Made by a program: the position numbers and the translations under genes | In this document: positions 1 to 11,495 of the stretch, in pieces | Layout: every line of letters begins with the position of its first letter | Numbering within the stretch: position 1 is the stretch's first letter | The notes under the pieces: model-generated | Told to the model about the DNA's origin: nothing | The model's database searches: none | The model's input: the letters and a program-made list of their open reading frames with translations, nothing else | DNA from: Aplidium turbinatum | Taxonomy: Eukaryota; Chordata; Ascidiacea; Aplousobranchia; Polyclinidae | Direction of reading: 5' to 3' | Assembly (NCBI GenBank): GCA_918807975.1 | Contig: OU964921.1 | Coordinates: 44,294,498 to 44,358,497 of the forward strand | DNA: 64,000 bases

Positions 1-960
1 AGAGAAGAACTTTAAAGAGACGAATGGAATCTCTAATGGAATCTCTATGACCTTGTTTTCTGGAAATTATCCTTCTCAGTGCTAATTTTCTGTTGTACAG
101 ACGTTCATCTACCAACATCCACAGCAATAGGTTCTCTTGGTGAGCAAAGAAGGCATTTCGGTTGATAGCAGGTTCAACTATTGCTGTTAGCTCAGCGCTA
201 AGACAGCGCGACTTTTTAACTACGTGAAACAGATGTTTAGCTCCTTATTTAGAACAGGAAGGTTGCGTTTTTACTGCAAACCACGTTGGAGCGTATACCT
301 TGGCAATGTAGGTCTACTCTACCAACGCTCTCACATTTTCACAGGGATTCTTATGTGAAACATAAAGCCTCAAAATGCGATTGGTTGTTGTCAGCCATCT
401 GGAGTGATTCATCTTTCCTGGATTACGATAGGCAAGGTTGGCATCACAACGCCCTGAGCTAATTGCTTTACAGATGCCATACAAGTACAGTAGGCTACTG
501 CTGGTCTCTGCTTAAGCTCACGTCAATTGAAGGCAGTTGAATATCAACAGCCTCAAACTCAGCGACTGGTAAACTGTCACAGTCTTCAAGTTTTTTATCA
601 ATGGAGCCAGAAAAACTTTGTGGACCAGATGTAACTCCATCAAGATAATGCATCAAGTGTCTCAGTGGTAATTCATTAAAATGCAACAGACATACAAACC
701 GCTGCAATGGCTTTTTCAGGCCCTTTTTAAGAATTGCATATTTCCGATTATGTTGCTTAAATGGACTAATTGAATCGTAAGAAATATCCTCTATGACGTC
801 ACATGCGATGGTTTTGCTGTGGAAAAAATTCTGAAGCAAATTGTGATATTTAATCAGCACGTCCCTTGTAATCTTGAACTTGCTTGCGGCAGACGAAAAC
901 TTTATTTTAAAACGCTGAAATTTTCAAAGCTTAATAGTCAAGCCACACTACAACTTTTAA
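1..960 (-). pseudogene. Fragment of a dispersed transposon-type protein family (ELPLRH / SRWLTT family)
   Basis: Read on the minus strand, 860 down to 495 gives an open frame with FVCLLHFNELPLRHLMHYLD followed by GVTSGPQSFSG. From about 485 to the left edge, other frames give ISSGRCDANLAYRNPGK, NHSRWLTTTNRILRLY, KVYAPTWFAVKT and NRNAFFAHQENLLL. These blocks keep the order of a protein family that I remember as repetitive and uncharacterised in invertebrate genomes. A relative lies at 33.1-34.95 kb inside an element with terminal inverted repeats, so it is probably a transposase-like protein; that role is inferred. The copy is broken: the frame changes at a 10-bp insertion at 488-497, and further stops follow. 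The 3' part lies beyond the window. Upstream of 860 the frame can be followed to about 960 without a recognisable start. Confidence 0.6.
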
Positions 961-1011
961 TCGCTATTACGGAGCAAAAATCAAAATTTTCTTTTTTCAC
1001 TCCACCCTATT

Positions 1012-1112
1012 GCTCAAGCCCACACCCCCGAGAGTCGAACCAACGGCGCTTGATCTTGAAGCTTCTTCTTTTCAGAAGTCAAGCGCTAACCAACTCAGCT
1101 ATCGGGGCGGAC
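1012..1112 (-). repeat. tRNA-derived SINE head, family 1 (partial)
   Basis: On the minus strand this reads like a tRNA gene with an A box (TAGCTGAGTTGGTTAG) and a B box (GGTTCGACTCTC). The same head, with the same inserted stretch between the boxes, recurs at 42255-42356, where it carries a SINE body. It is not a tRNA gene because the anticodon arm region is too long and does not fold as a cloverleaf. The body is missing or unrecognised here. Confidence 0.6.
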
Positions 1113-1224
1113 CGGAAGAAATCACAAACGTTTATCACATTTGTGATTTCTTTTCTATTTCACAACAGAGAAACTGGGCGCTTCATTGCCTCCAACCATC
1201 GACGAGTGGACGAAACTTAATGGT

Positions 1225-1400
1225 AATGGTGATTTCTTTGTAAGGTGTTAATTCTGCGGTGGTTAAAGATTTGAACGGAAAAATAAGGAAGCCAATCTTC
1301 ATATCCACCTTCAGAGATGTCATTAAGTGTTTTGCCAAAGACACAGGCGCACGTTCTTGAGCGGTGTCGAACCGGTACCCTTTCAAGGGCCGTTCTGGAG
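1225..1400 (-). repeat. SINE-like repeat, family 2 (copy 1)
   Basis: On the minus strand a B-box-like GGTTCGACACCGCTCAAGAA is followed by a segment with TTTGGCAAA and AAGTG. The same stretch recurs at 41780-41893, where a plausible A box (TAGCTGAATGGTGAGAG) precedes it. Two copies sharing a Pol III-type box suggest a second tRNA-derived SINE family. Confidence 0.45.
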
Positions 1401-1541
1401 CCTCTCTTGACTGGTTTTAACAAAAATTAAACTGAATTACAATGAAGAACCATAAATTATTGTCGTATTGCACCAATCGGTATGTGTTACGGCTAAAATG
1501 CTCTAAGAAATGCACCTGCAATCAAGATAGGGTTGTCTTAA

Positions 1542-3330
1542 CACTAGAACGGCCGAGGTGTTGAAATCGACACTTTTAGAGATTTAGTTCACTATTTTGG
1601 GCCTTAATTGTTATCGCAACGTTTTCAAACTTTCAGTAGCTTCCCAATTATGCTTACACTTTATAGTTCAGTGTTATTTTTCTAAAAAATGTTTTTATGT
1701 TATCTACAATGTGCGGGTATACCTCCAACGGCCGAGGTGTCGAAATCGACACTTCATGCAAATTTAATAAGATTTGTAAAGTATAAAAGATTTTCTGTGT
1801 GAAAAAAACTAATTCAATAGTTTTCCCAATTACTTATAGCGTTTCTCATGGTAATTGTCCAACGCTCGGCTGATGTGTGTTATCGCTCGGCTTGATTTTA
1901 GGCCATCCTACTGAGTTTACAAATACCTTCCACAAATCTATCAGCGATTTGCAACAAATAAGTTTATTCATATTCGAGAGCCACTGGAAGGACTTATTGT
2001 TGCTAATTGCATCAACAATTACACTCCGGATTGGAGCCTGCCAATCGATGAATAGCTATTTCCAATGGAAAACATAATTATGTCCTTTTATCGTGATCAT
2101 GCCAAACAAACCAGACAAGTTTGGTATGAAATTCTGGATGTCAGCCAAGGTTCATCTCAAATACGTATGTAATACCGTACCGTACTTATCGTACCTCAGA
2201 GCTATTGAAAGAAAGCAACGAAATGGAAGGCTTCTCCCCGAGGATGTAGTGATCAGGATAACCACTAATTTACACAGACAAAGCGGGTACAACGTCACAA
2301 CAGTTAACTTCTTTACTAGGGTGAATCTTGCTGGTTTGCTACAGGAAAGAAATATAACCATTGTTGGAACTGTTCGAGCTAACAGTAAAGGATTGACAAA
2401 GAAGATGACCAAGGGTGGAGGAGAAAGATTTTCCAGTAAATTCTTCTAAAATTCAACGAACAGCTGCATGCTTGTAAGCTATCAGTGCAATAAAAATGTC
2501 GTTTTCACTATGCATGACAGCCCCAGTGTCGATGTAACAGAGAAAAAGAAACCTTTGTGATCCATTTTTATAGCGAGAAGAAAGTTGCAGTGCAGTTGAT
2601 GTGTTTGACCAAATCGCAAGAAAATACACCACACATGCAGCAAGCAAAAGATGGCCTCTTGCAGTTTGGACAAGTATGCTATATATTGCAGCTTTGAACT
2701 CTTGGATTATTTTTAGAAAACGTTCCGGCAGCAACATCAGCCGACGTGATTTTATCCTCCAGATTGAGAGCTTGAGAACTGCTCATGTGCTGAAACGAAA
2801 GCCGACACTGCAGAGAGAAGAAGAGCAGGGACGACAATTTAGCAAACGCAGAAAATGTGCTCGACATTATTGCAAAAACAATACAGTTACCATTTACCGT
2901 CACTGTCGAAAAGTGGGAAGTGTGATAACGGTGACTGGAAAGTCATAGAGTGCAAAGGCTGCACTGCGTAAAGTGTTTGTTGGTTTGTTTGATTTTTTTC
3001 TCCTGAATAAGAAAACTTTGTGCTATTTTTATGATAAACATGTCTTTGCTCTGTTGATTTTTTAGATCATCGTACAGAGGCAAGATACAGATGCAGTCAA
3101 GCTTCGAACTGATCAAAACCTGATAGTCTACGTCATAATTTTCGTCTAAAACCAAAAAATGAACAGCGCAAATCGGTGACAAAAGTAATAAGTGCTTCAG
3201 ATAATTTTATCACTGTATAATAAAACAAACTCTTACTGTTAATTTTGCGGAAAGTAAAGTTTTTGTGAAAAGTGTCGATTTCGACACCAGCGGCCGTTGG
3301 AGGTATACTTTTTTTTCGGCCGTTCTAGTG
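1542..3330 (+). mobile_element. piggyBac DNA transposon, decayed
   Basis: The element is flanked by TTAA at 1538-1541 and 3331-3334, the piggyBac target duplication. It has perfect 14-bp terminal inverted repeats (CACTAGAACGGCCG). Subterminal blocks containing GTGTCGAAATCGACAC occur near both ends. A further block at about 1716-1753 is the inverted copy of the 3' subterminal sequence (GTATACCTCCAACGGCCG), the asymmetric internal repeat typical of the superfamily. The transposase remnant lies between, in the + direction. At 1789 bp it is shorter than usual for an autonomous element, so the N-terminal region appears to be lost. Confidence 0.88.
1925..2946 (+). pseudogene. piggyBac transposase remnant (DDE_Tnp_1_7)
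   Basis: Successive frames give IREPLEGLIVANCINNY, then YTPDWSLPIDE, the block holding the first catalytic Asp of piggyBac transposases. MPNKPDKFGMKFWMSAKVH follows, matching the family's MP.KP.K+G+K block, then SGYNVTTVNFFTRVNLAGLL and ERNITIVGTVRANSKG. The C-terminal part, ending with CARHYCKNN and CRK near 2850-2915, fits the cysteine-rich ribbon of the family. The copy is inactive: a stop follows the PIDE block and the frame changes several times between about 2060 and 2750. The N-terminal third was not found. Confidence 0.82.
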
Positions 3331-3334
3331 TTAA

Positions 3335-3958
3335 GCCGATGCAGTCATAGGGTAGTAGGCTATTAGTATCAGCATGGATTTTTTTACTAATAGACTTACC
3401 GTTCATCAAACAAAACCCCATCAAAGGCTTTTTGAAAATCAATAACGGTGAAAATATGAAACATCCTAAGCCAACAATCAAATCAAAAAATAAAGAGCCC
3501 AAAATGTAGATGCTAAACTCATGTTCAGCAAGCTTTTCGAAAAACTACTCTGTCTTCGTCTTCAGTTTACAGAAGGTTGAAAAAAAAATATTTTAAAACA
3601 AAGCGAATTTTGCTTTTGCTTTGTTGAAATATTTTTTTGTCTTAAAGTGCCTCTGACAAGAAAATAAATTCGCTAAATTTACCTAAGATACCAAAAAGAT
3701 GACACTAACAAACTTTTCTGACCAGCAAATCGTAAAAATTATCAACAGGCTACTAAGTTACACGCTGGCAAACTTTCGTTGACATCGGCGAATCTGGCAC
3801 TCATTCAATTGCGAAAATAAAAACGGCAACACCGCTGTGACGTCACAGTAAGCGGGAAGAATACATTCTTTCTCTGTGATGACTTGGTAAAGTATGGTAC
3901 GGCTACTGCAAAACGTGAATGTGTGGGGCTCTGTTGATCTAAAGCATGCGCAAATTAA
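3335..3958. other. Unassigned intergenic stretch
   Basis: AT-rich sequence between the piggyBac copy and the next TTAA element. It contains a TAGGCTA motif at about 3356 but no coding region, RNA gene or repeat that I recognise. Confidence 0.5.
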
Positions 3959-6900
3959 CCCTTTGCTTTTCAACGTTTTTTTGGAAGTTAACTGCTCAAG
4001 GGGGGGCCTTTTTTGGATCAAATTCAATCAGCTGTTACGTGTTATCTGCTGATGCTATTTCAACAAAAGTTGCACTGGTGTGAAAAAAAATCATTTGTCT
4101 ATAAGTTTGAAAAGTCATTATTTTAAAATTTTGTATGTTAAACTTGATATTTCAATTTTTGCAAAGGTACCCAAAAACGACAATTTTGATTTATCTTGCC
4201 GCTATTTAATTACCGTGCTAATCCGATTTCATGCAAAGTTCTGAAAAACAATGAGCTCGATCGAACGCACGAAGTGTGTGTGCGGTGTGCCAAATCATTG
4301 CATTGATAAAGATTTACTTACGACTTGCGAGCAAATCTTATTGTAAGCTACTCATTGATTCTAAAATAGTTACAATCAGAGTAATATTGTTACACGAATT
4401 TGAAAAAAAACAAAACTGCGTTTGTTGTCTTACATTTTCGTCCTAAACTAATGCATTCCCAAACTCATGGCTAGCTTCTAGTTTTATGGAACCAAATTTC
4501 TCATAAGTAACACCTTAGCCTGCTTGAATAGCTGTTTACACCTTCGTTTGTGTATTTTAGGTCTACAATTGAGTTTGTAGTATGAATATTTTTAGTAGAG
4601 AGAAGACAATTGAACAAGTTGTTGAAATTATCTGAAATTTCTAAGTTCAAATTAGGTGCCTTTGAAATAGTGGATTTGTGTCAAGTCGCATCACAAATAT
4701 CATGCAAGCTACATCATAAGTCATTTCGCTTACGGGTGTTTATAAACATGACTCATAAATTACATCCACCAACAATACAGCATTTACATCAACAAAGCTA
4801 AGTTCGAAGCTAAACTTTTTATTGAAGATTGTGTCAATCAATTTGAAATAACATTTTTAGTCCGCCAGCGTCGAAACAATGCAACAGCGAATTGAGGAAC
4901 ATGCGTAAACAAAGGAAATGTGAAATAACCCACAGTCAGCAAAGCTACATAAATTTAACGTTTACAAATGTTGAATCAATGTAAAAGGAATGGATTGCTG
5001 ACTGGGTCGTCATTGTTTGAAGCACAAAAAATACGCGTAAATGCGACAACATCAGCAAGGCAGCGATTATGTTTCTGGCCAAAAAAAAATTAACTTTTGA
5101 ATTCAAAGATAAAAATGATTATAACGAAGCTTCAAAGTTTGTCGTAAAAAATATTGCAGAGATACAATAAACATAATCATTTTGTGCCAGATTGTGAGAA
5201 GACTTCCTAGATTCTTTCCAAACATTTGCAGGATTGCAAATTATTTTTTATAACTTTATATTGCCAAAAAATGGCTTCTTTGTTGAAACAACGTGGCTAC
5301 AATTCTATAAAAAATTCTTAGGCCTACTACATTGAAGTAATGAAATTTTTTTTGTGATTTTGCTGATGACGTTTTACAATATCCGAGAAGTAAAAAATAA
5401 TAATGATGAATTATTTTACAAAACCGTGGTTTGCAAGCGCTTCACAAAAAATTGTTGGGGGAAAATTTACCATTAGACGTAAAACGTTTGTAAAAGAAAA
5501 TTGTCGGTTTACGTATTTATAATGTTTATTGCCCTGTTCGAATTATAAACTGCCTGTATTGTCTACCTTTGTGGTTGCCGGCCAGCTTAGAGCAGCATGC
5601 AAACTACGCGTTTATGGTATTTGCATCGTGTTATGATTCTCGAAAATTTCCCACAAGGTCTTTATTTTTATCGTGACATTTTTGTGCCTTTTCTGTTCTA
5701 AACTTGAAGTCATTGTGCAGCACAATCCACATCGGTTTTTAGACTCAGTCTTCATTGAAAATCTTTTGTGTGGTGCATCATTTCAAGTAGTGTCTTCCCC
5801 TAAGCTGTTACACAAACCGCCCAGAACCAGGTTGATTATTATGTATCTTACAGCCGTTGAGAGCCCGTTATTGTATGTGTGGAATTATTACTGAAGATGT
5901 CTGACTACATTCATGCCAAAGTCGAGCAAATTCTGCTTTCGGGATCCTTGCCGTTATTTACGGTATTTTTTGTTGATAAGTTTAGGAAGCATTTTTCAAA
6001 GATAAATGAAGACATCGGTATTGTTCGTCACTTAGATTTAGTTTTCTCAGCATTGTTTATTCATTCTTTGATCCACTAATTTGTCCCACTTTTGGTATAG
6101 CCTAATCGGATCGTTTATAAATGGCAGGTCTTCACAATAGCCGGCCTCTTATACATTGGCGCAACGTATTCAGATGTTGAATCAATGATGAAAAAAGCTG
6201 ATTTGTTGTTTGTCTGATGTGACGCCTAGCTTTATGCCTCTTCTACATTACAAAATATTTAGTAATGTAGATGAGGCATTATCATCTTCATTTTGCGCTC
6301 TTTAGAACAACACACAGTGCACTGTGAAACAAAAATGCAGGACAAAACAACAAGTAGGCGACATAAAGCAGGGAAGGGACATATTGTAGCCATCGAGTTA
6401 GCTGCTACGTGTAAATGGAGCCTATCTCATAATTTTGAATGTATCTCACAATTACTGCTTGCAAAAACGCCATTTCTTCGGCCTCTCCCAAAAGCATTTG
6501 CAGTGATACATTTCCTCAATTGCAAGTTTTGTCAATGAGAGCATTTCCATAGAACGTTTATTTCGAAACCAGGTTTTCGTGCATTTACCCAAGAGAAGAT
6601 TTCTTATTGTAACGTTTTTTATTCGTCAATGAATATTATCTGCTTGAAACAACTGTTTTGAATAGTTTGTGGCCTACATAGCCTACTATATTGATCGTGG
6701 ATTGCTATTCTTCTTTGTAGAGCTGATAACGCAAAAAACGTTTGCTATTATTGTTTCTAATTAACAGCTTTGTGATCACTGGCTTTTCTTTTGTGGCATA
6801 AGAAATAACGCGCTTTGTATTATTGAGGTCAAACCAAACAAAGGAAACCAAGAGGATGTTTCTCTCTGCTCGCGCATATCGATGCACGAAGCAATTATGA

Positions 6901-7156
6901 GCTTATGGCTTGTTATCGCAATGTAATCCATTTCACGCTTTGCTGGAAGTGAGCTAGAAATAGCAAAAATTCACCAAAATCTTGAATTTACAAGAAAACT
7001 ACACAACTTTTAGCATTAAATTTAATATCATCAGATCCGCCTGGCAATTTTAGGAAAAGTCAAGAAAAACCAAGTGCATGGCGTTACTGTGCTTCAAATA
7101 ATCAAAGGAAATATGAGGGGGGGGCCAAATCTGGCCTCCCTTTGAGGAGCAAAGTG
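3959..7156 (+). mobile_element. TTAA-flanked 3.2-kb element, copy 1 (piggyBac-like ends)
   Basis: Bounded by TTAA at 3955-3958 and 7157-7160. The ends are CCCTTTGCTTTTCAA and, read inward from the right, CACTTTGCTCCTCAA. A near-identical second copy occupies 48495-60646 with a large insertion, and both copies begin and stop at TTAA, which fixes the boundaries. CCCTTTG starts next to TTAA are known from piggyBac elements. No transposase motif was found on either strand, so this is probably a non-autonomous derivative. Short open frames shared by the two copies are not evidence of coding, because the copies share all of their DNA. Confidence 0.8.
6236..6277. repeat. 16-bp-arm hairpin inside the TTAA element
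   Basis: The arms GCCTCTTCTACATTAC and GTAATGTAGATGAGGC enclose a 10-base loop, with one mismatch. The equivalent site in copy 2 (50672-50713) also pairs, with different bases at two arm positions. Its function is unknown. Confidence 0.6.
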
Positions 7157-7160
7157 TTAA

Positions 7161-8247
7161 GAATTACCGAAATGAAAAAGTGAACTTATTATTACTATCA
7201 GGTTTCGATCAAATAGGTTGAGTTTACTTTTATCAAACAGCATCTCAATTCAATTGAAATTGCAGTTTCATAGGGCTACAATTTTCATACTTTTTTATTT
7301 GTCCTAATCTGGCTATAGCCATTTGCAGTGTAACAACAGTATTTCACAAACAGTACCTTTGATTTATGGTTGAGGCAATGCCTACAAATTGCTGTTTATG
7401 TGACATTGTCAGTGACAAAGACCGTGTGCTTTCTTTTCCCACTTTCCCACAAAACAAGGTACTGAGAAGAAAATAATCAAAGTTTTCTTCAAGTGTTCGA
7501 AAGTGGGATGGGCCGTACAAAACTAGTCGTATATGTTCACTTCACTGAAGATGAATTTGTTAATACCACTAAAGTAAAAATGCCTACAGGCATGTGTTGG
7601 AGTGTATACTACAAGGTGATGCTCTCGGAAGCAACAATCGGATTGTGATGCCGTCATGCATTGTTTGGCAAATCCGAAACAATTTTCCAGATCCAGATGG
7701 CCGTTACACAGGATTTCAATGGCCAACTGAAGGCACATTATGAGAGAGAGAGAGAGAACTTTTATTTATTTTTGAATAGTGATGATGAATTAAATATGAA
7801 TGATGATTCGTACGATTTCTTCATTTTTCACTTAAAGGATATTTTAGGTTTTGTAGGAACGTATCCAGTACAGTTTTATTAAACTGCAAAAAACAATAAA
7901 TCTTCGAAAAAAGCAACCGCTTGTACCAACTCCGACCAAACTGTGATCCACCAATTACATCGAGGAAGCGTTTGTTTCATCCGTTGCTAACGACGTCCAC
8001 TTAGGATGACGTAATACCACCAAAGTCGTCCCAGAGCAGTGAAATATGGAGTTTCGCCTGTGGTGACGCTGCGGAGCAGTCGTTTGATTAAATTACGCCC
8101 TAACCAGTCGAGCTACGAGGTTAAGATTAAAAAGTTCGCTAAGTGTAATTCTGCGCTAGGAAATGCTTTAAAAAGTTACTATACTTGGATCCCACCTGTC
8201 AGGGGCACTTTAATGTCGTTTTATTTCGTGACAAAACCGCATTTGGT
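7161..8247. other. Unassigned stretch with a GA microsatellite
   Basis: No coding region recognised. A short (GA)n run lies near 7742-7757. Around 8026-8125 the minus strand has an A-box-like TAGCTCGACTGGTTAGGG but no convincing B box, so I do not call a SINE there. Confidence 0.45.
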
Positions 8248-8520
8248 TGGTTTTGAATCTTTATCCTCGGACTGACAAAGTCTTCATGGGTTATTCCTTG
8301 TAGTTTCGCATACTTGTAGAAACTTTTGACACAGGGCCGGTTACCGAAATTAAGTGAAGTTTCTGACTGTTGAAGTGTTATTGCCGGGAATTTTTTCTAT
8401 CTACTAGGAGGCCGCTGAATGGAGAGTAGTCCTGAAATGGGTTACGCAAGCGCACACATTGAGAGCCAAACTGGAGCCGCTTTACTCGGGTGCGTAACCA
8501 CTGAGCAAACGGGGCTAACG
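8248..8520 (-). repeat. tRNA-derived SINE, family 1 (diverged copy)
   Basis: Shares its body with 42045-42356: TTGAATCTTTATCCTCG at the left (tail) end, the block with TTTCGCATACTTGTAGA, then GTGAAGTTTC and the GCAAGCGCACAC junction to the tRNA-like head. The head at 8455-8520 is degraded but keeps TAACCACTGAGC, the inverse of an A-box-like region. Orientation is minus. Confidence 0.65.
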
Positions 8521-8714
8521 AGCTAACAAGAATAAAGAATATCAATAGCACTTAAACCCAAACTTAACAACCAAAAGTACAATTAAAGAGCACATCTGCC
8601 TCTTGTGAAACGTGCACTGACAATGTCTCGATCGACCAATTTAAAATCATCTCTCGAGGCAGATCTGAATTTCAGACTAAGATCATGGAAGCCTTAAAAA
8701 TCAAACGTAATAAT

Positions 8715-9165
8715 CCGTCTCTCAAACACTTTGCGTAAAGCAACCCTCGCCCTTGTCTACTCTCCAGCAGAGTGCTCTGCACCTACTTGGTGCCACAGTG
8801 CTCACTGCCATCAACAGCGCTCTGTGTACAGTGACCGGGTGCCTGTGTCCCATACCATCCTTGCTGGCATCCAACCTGCTGAACTTCGTAGCGAAGAAGC
8901 CACTCTGTCTCACGGTCAACCGGCATTGGAACACAATCATCTTTTCCGTTTTAAGATCTCTGCTCCCCCAAACGAGCACTCCGGTCAACTGAAAGCAAGA
9001 CACCCAGTCGTGCCAACCGCTCAAATTCTAATCAAAGAAGCTGATGGACAAAACATCTATGTACCTAATTGAGCGGACCATAAAAGTAACTCTCGATGGA
9101 AGTCAATCACCACAAGACTCCATTCGTTCATCCCCGATGCCGATGTAGCGGACTGTAGATAACTT
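8715..9165 (+). mobile_element. LINE fragment (Jockey-like), C-terminal RT region
   Basis: The + frames give TLRKATLALVYSPAECSAPT followed, in another frame, by SALCTVTGCLCPIP and LRSEEATLSHG. These match the order ALVHSTAECCAPVWC, TVTGCLGP, LRRKGATISL of the better LINE copy at 39.1-40.1 kb. The fragment is heavily decayed, with several frame changes. Confidence 0.65.
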
Positions 9166-9179
9166 AACTTATCCGCTAA

Positions 9180-9787
9180 TACCTAGCTGTAATACCAAGT
9201 CTAAAGCGACATTTCGGGCGCAACAATGTGGCAGAAATGATCCGAGAACGAGGTCTAGGCTTCTTTATTACATGTATGATTTTATTGTCACCACATAACT
9301 TAAAAGATTGCAATCGTCTTTCCACAACAGAACATAATTCAAATCATAAGTTCAACCCAGGAGGCTGCACACTGAACGTTGACTGACGGAGCCAGAAGTA
9401 ATATCACTACTGTACCAAAATGATATTATAGTGAGCTGCACCAAAATTATACCGTACTCTGACATACTCCCTACACCAAAAGTAAAATTCTCTGTCTGTC
9501 GAATTGAAGGCCAGAACGCGATATACATAGTCACTGAGGCATCAAGCATCTGCAGGTTATAATGTTAAAGAGACGAAAAACTACGCATATGTGATTAAAA
9601 CTGCCGGTTGCAAGAATGTGTTTAGCTTATTGGCAAGCGAATTCTTGTGGCACGCAAATTCCTAATCACGCTTCAGAATCCTGAAGCACAACTGCATAAT
9701 TACTTGAACTCCTGGGTAGCGTTACATATGCAAAAGAACGACAATTTCACGACGGAAAAAAACGTTGAAAAGACCTAAGGTGAAACG
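9180..9787. other. Unassigned stretch splitting the LINE fragment
   Basis: The LINE homology stops near 9165 and resumes at 9788. The intervening 0.6 kb shows no motif I recognise and may be an old insertion. Confidence 0.35.
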
Positions 9788-9925
9788 CAGGGCGCTACAC
9801 CGACACCCGCCCCCCCAGCCTGGCCTTGCAAAGACAGGCGTGGGTGCGCCTCAACCGTCTCTGTACGGGCATCGGGATTTTCCTCTCAACCGTGCACCAA
9901 TTGGGAATGACCTCTTCGTAACTTA
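9788..9925 (+). mobile_element. LINE fragment (Jockey-like), continuation
   Basis: Translates as QAWVRLNRLCTGIGIFLS, corresponding to LAWVRLNRLRTGVGRFRSD in the copy at 12.9-13.4 kb. It probably belongs to the same LINE insertion as 8715-9165. Confidence 0.55.
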
Positions 9926-11040
9926 GTTTTTTTTTTTACGTAACGCTCAACCACTTTATTTTCATATAAACTTTTTTTTACAAGTTGTCACATTTAAGGA
10001 AAGTATTACAACAAACAACAAAAGAGATTTCATCTTTTTTTTGTCATTGTTCTTGAACTGAAGAAATGATTAAATTTAGAAGAGTTTACTATTGGAATTA
10101 TTTCTGAAAGATTACTGATGTGGTAGGGCCATTTTTATTTTGACCTAAAAAAAATTGTTTTGACTTAATTTTTTTCAAATTTTGACTTTATTTTGACCTA
10201 ACGAAATTGTTTATTTGTAGAGGTCACAGTTCTTCCTTGTATTGATACCAGTTACCTGACGTGTTCAATAAAAGGGGCTTGCTCAATAAAAGTTAGCCTT
10301 GATTGCGATGCTTGTCGCTGCAATCCAGCTTGATGGTGCTTACTTTTCCTGTGGCTTTCAACAAAATACTTTTTTATCGCACTTCACTATAAACTCGCAA
10401 AAATTGCACCTTAAATCACCCCCTGGAGTTGCATTAAATTCATCAGGAAAATCTCGGCAAATCTGTCTAACTCTTGCTGAAGACGATTTAGCTTGCATAG
10501 GCATTTTTATACCAAAGACAGGCAAGACACAACAATACCACAGGGTTGAGCATTACAACAGTATATATTTTACATATTTACAAAATAGTTTAACATTCAA
10601 ACGTTTTCGGCTTAACCAAGCCCTCATCAGGAATCTGAAAATATTAATAAAATGCAATAAATTTCAACTTCTTGAAGGTAACTAGCTAACTAATTGTAAG
10701 CATCAAGAAATACGCAGCGGTTAAAAGCAATAGTGTGGAAAACAAACAGACGGACGGAAAACAAAATTACATTAGAAAAAGGCAACCACATGACTACAAA
10801 CAAATTAGCACCACAGGGAACGTGATCCATCTAACTTAGTAAATGTTTAGTAGAATAGACGCGCCGCCAGCAAATAATTGTTTGTTTAAATTTGGGTTGT
10901 AGCGTTTGATTAATAGCGCTTCCTGAATTTTTGTGTCAAATTGGGATTTGCCTATGCGCCATGATTCAAATCCATACCCTTAAACTTAAAGTAAAAAAAT
11001 TATTTTACTTGTTGTAAAAAAAATTAAATCAAAATGACGC
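9926..11040. other. T-rich non-coding stretch
   Basis: Contains T-rich sequence with repeated TTTTGACTT/TTTTGACCT words at about 10138-10200, loosely like the A-rich tract at 42465-43080. No gene was recognised. A hammerhead-like motif within it is listed separately. Confidence 0.4.
10590..10631 (-). ncRNA. Candidate hammerhead ribozyme core
   Basis: On the minus strand CTGATGAG is followed by a stem (GGCTT, loop GGTT, AAGCC) and then GAAA. After GAAA comes a second stem, AACGT/ATGTT with loop TTGA and one G-T pair. An A follows in the cleavage-site position. This reproduces the conserved hammerhead core plus stems II and III. One unpaired G sits in stem II and stem I is weak, so activity is doubtful. 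Such motifs are known in Penelope-like elements and retrozymes. No such element was recognised around it. Confidence 0.4.
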
Positions 11041-11044
11041 TTGA

Positions 11045-11495
11045 CTCTTCCACCAATAAGGATTTTTCCATCTTCCAAATAAAGAATGGCATCTTCCTAT
11101 CTTCCCAATGAAGAGTGGCATCTTCCAGGGATGGAGGAACCATTTTAAAAGTTCAAAGTCAATCCAACTTTACGTGCCTTCTTTTAGAAAATTTAGAGAC
11201 AAAGTTGCTGCAACCTCTACCCTTGCTGCAGCCAAAATTCCTTTCTCTATATCACAAAAAACTGCAGGTTATCTTGGTCAAATCTTTCGCTACCTTTTCA
11301 AAAAAAATTGGTATTCAAAAGTGAGTGAGCCAGGCCCACCCAGAAAATAAAGTAGGTGGGCCCAGGTCCACGAGGCCCACGTGGTTCCTCCATCCCTGGC
11401 ATCTTCCCATCTTCCCAATGAAGAGTGGCACCTTCCTATCTTCCAAATGAAGAGTGGCACCATCTCATCTTCCCAATGAAGGGTGACATTTTGTA
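11045..11495 (+). repeat. Minisatellite (about 30 bp unit) split by a hAT MITE
   Basis: Imperfect tandem units contain ATCTTCCCAATGAAGAGTGG. Units lie on both sides of the MITE at 11126-11398, which duplicated 8 bp of the array. Confidence 0.8.
11126..11398. mobile_element. Non-autonomous hAT element (MITE), 273 bp
   Basis: The 16-bp inverted ends CAGGGATGGAGGAACC and GGTTCCTCCATCCCTG are flanked by perfect 8-bp direct repeats GCATCTTC (11118-11125 and 11399-11406). This is the hAT signature. No coding capacity. Confidence 0.9.

Noticed and set aside
1012-1112. A true tRNA gene.
   Set aside because: The A and B boxes are present, but the stretch between them is too long and there is no acceptor-stem pairing. 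Related copies carry a SINE body.
6705-6887. A minus-strand frame (MHRYARAERNILL...) seen again at 60176-60379.
   Set aside because: Both lie in copies of the same 3.2-kb element, so similarity is expected without coding. The two frames diverge through indels.
8026-8125. A further tRNA-derived SINE on the minus strand.
   Set aside because: An A-box-like TAGCTCGACTGGTTAGGG is present, but I could not find a B box at suitable distance.
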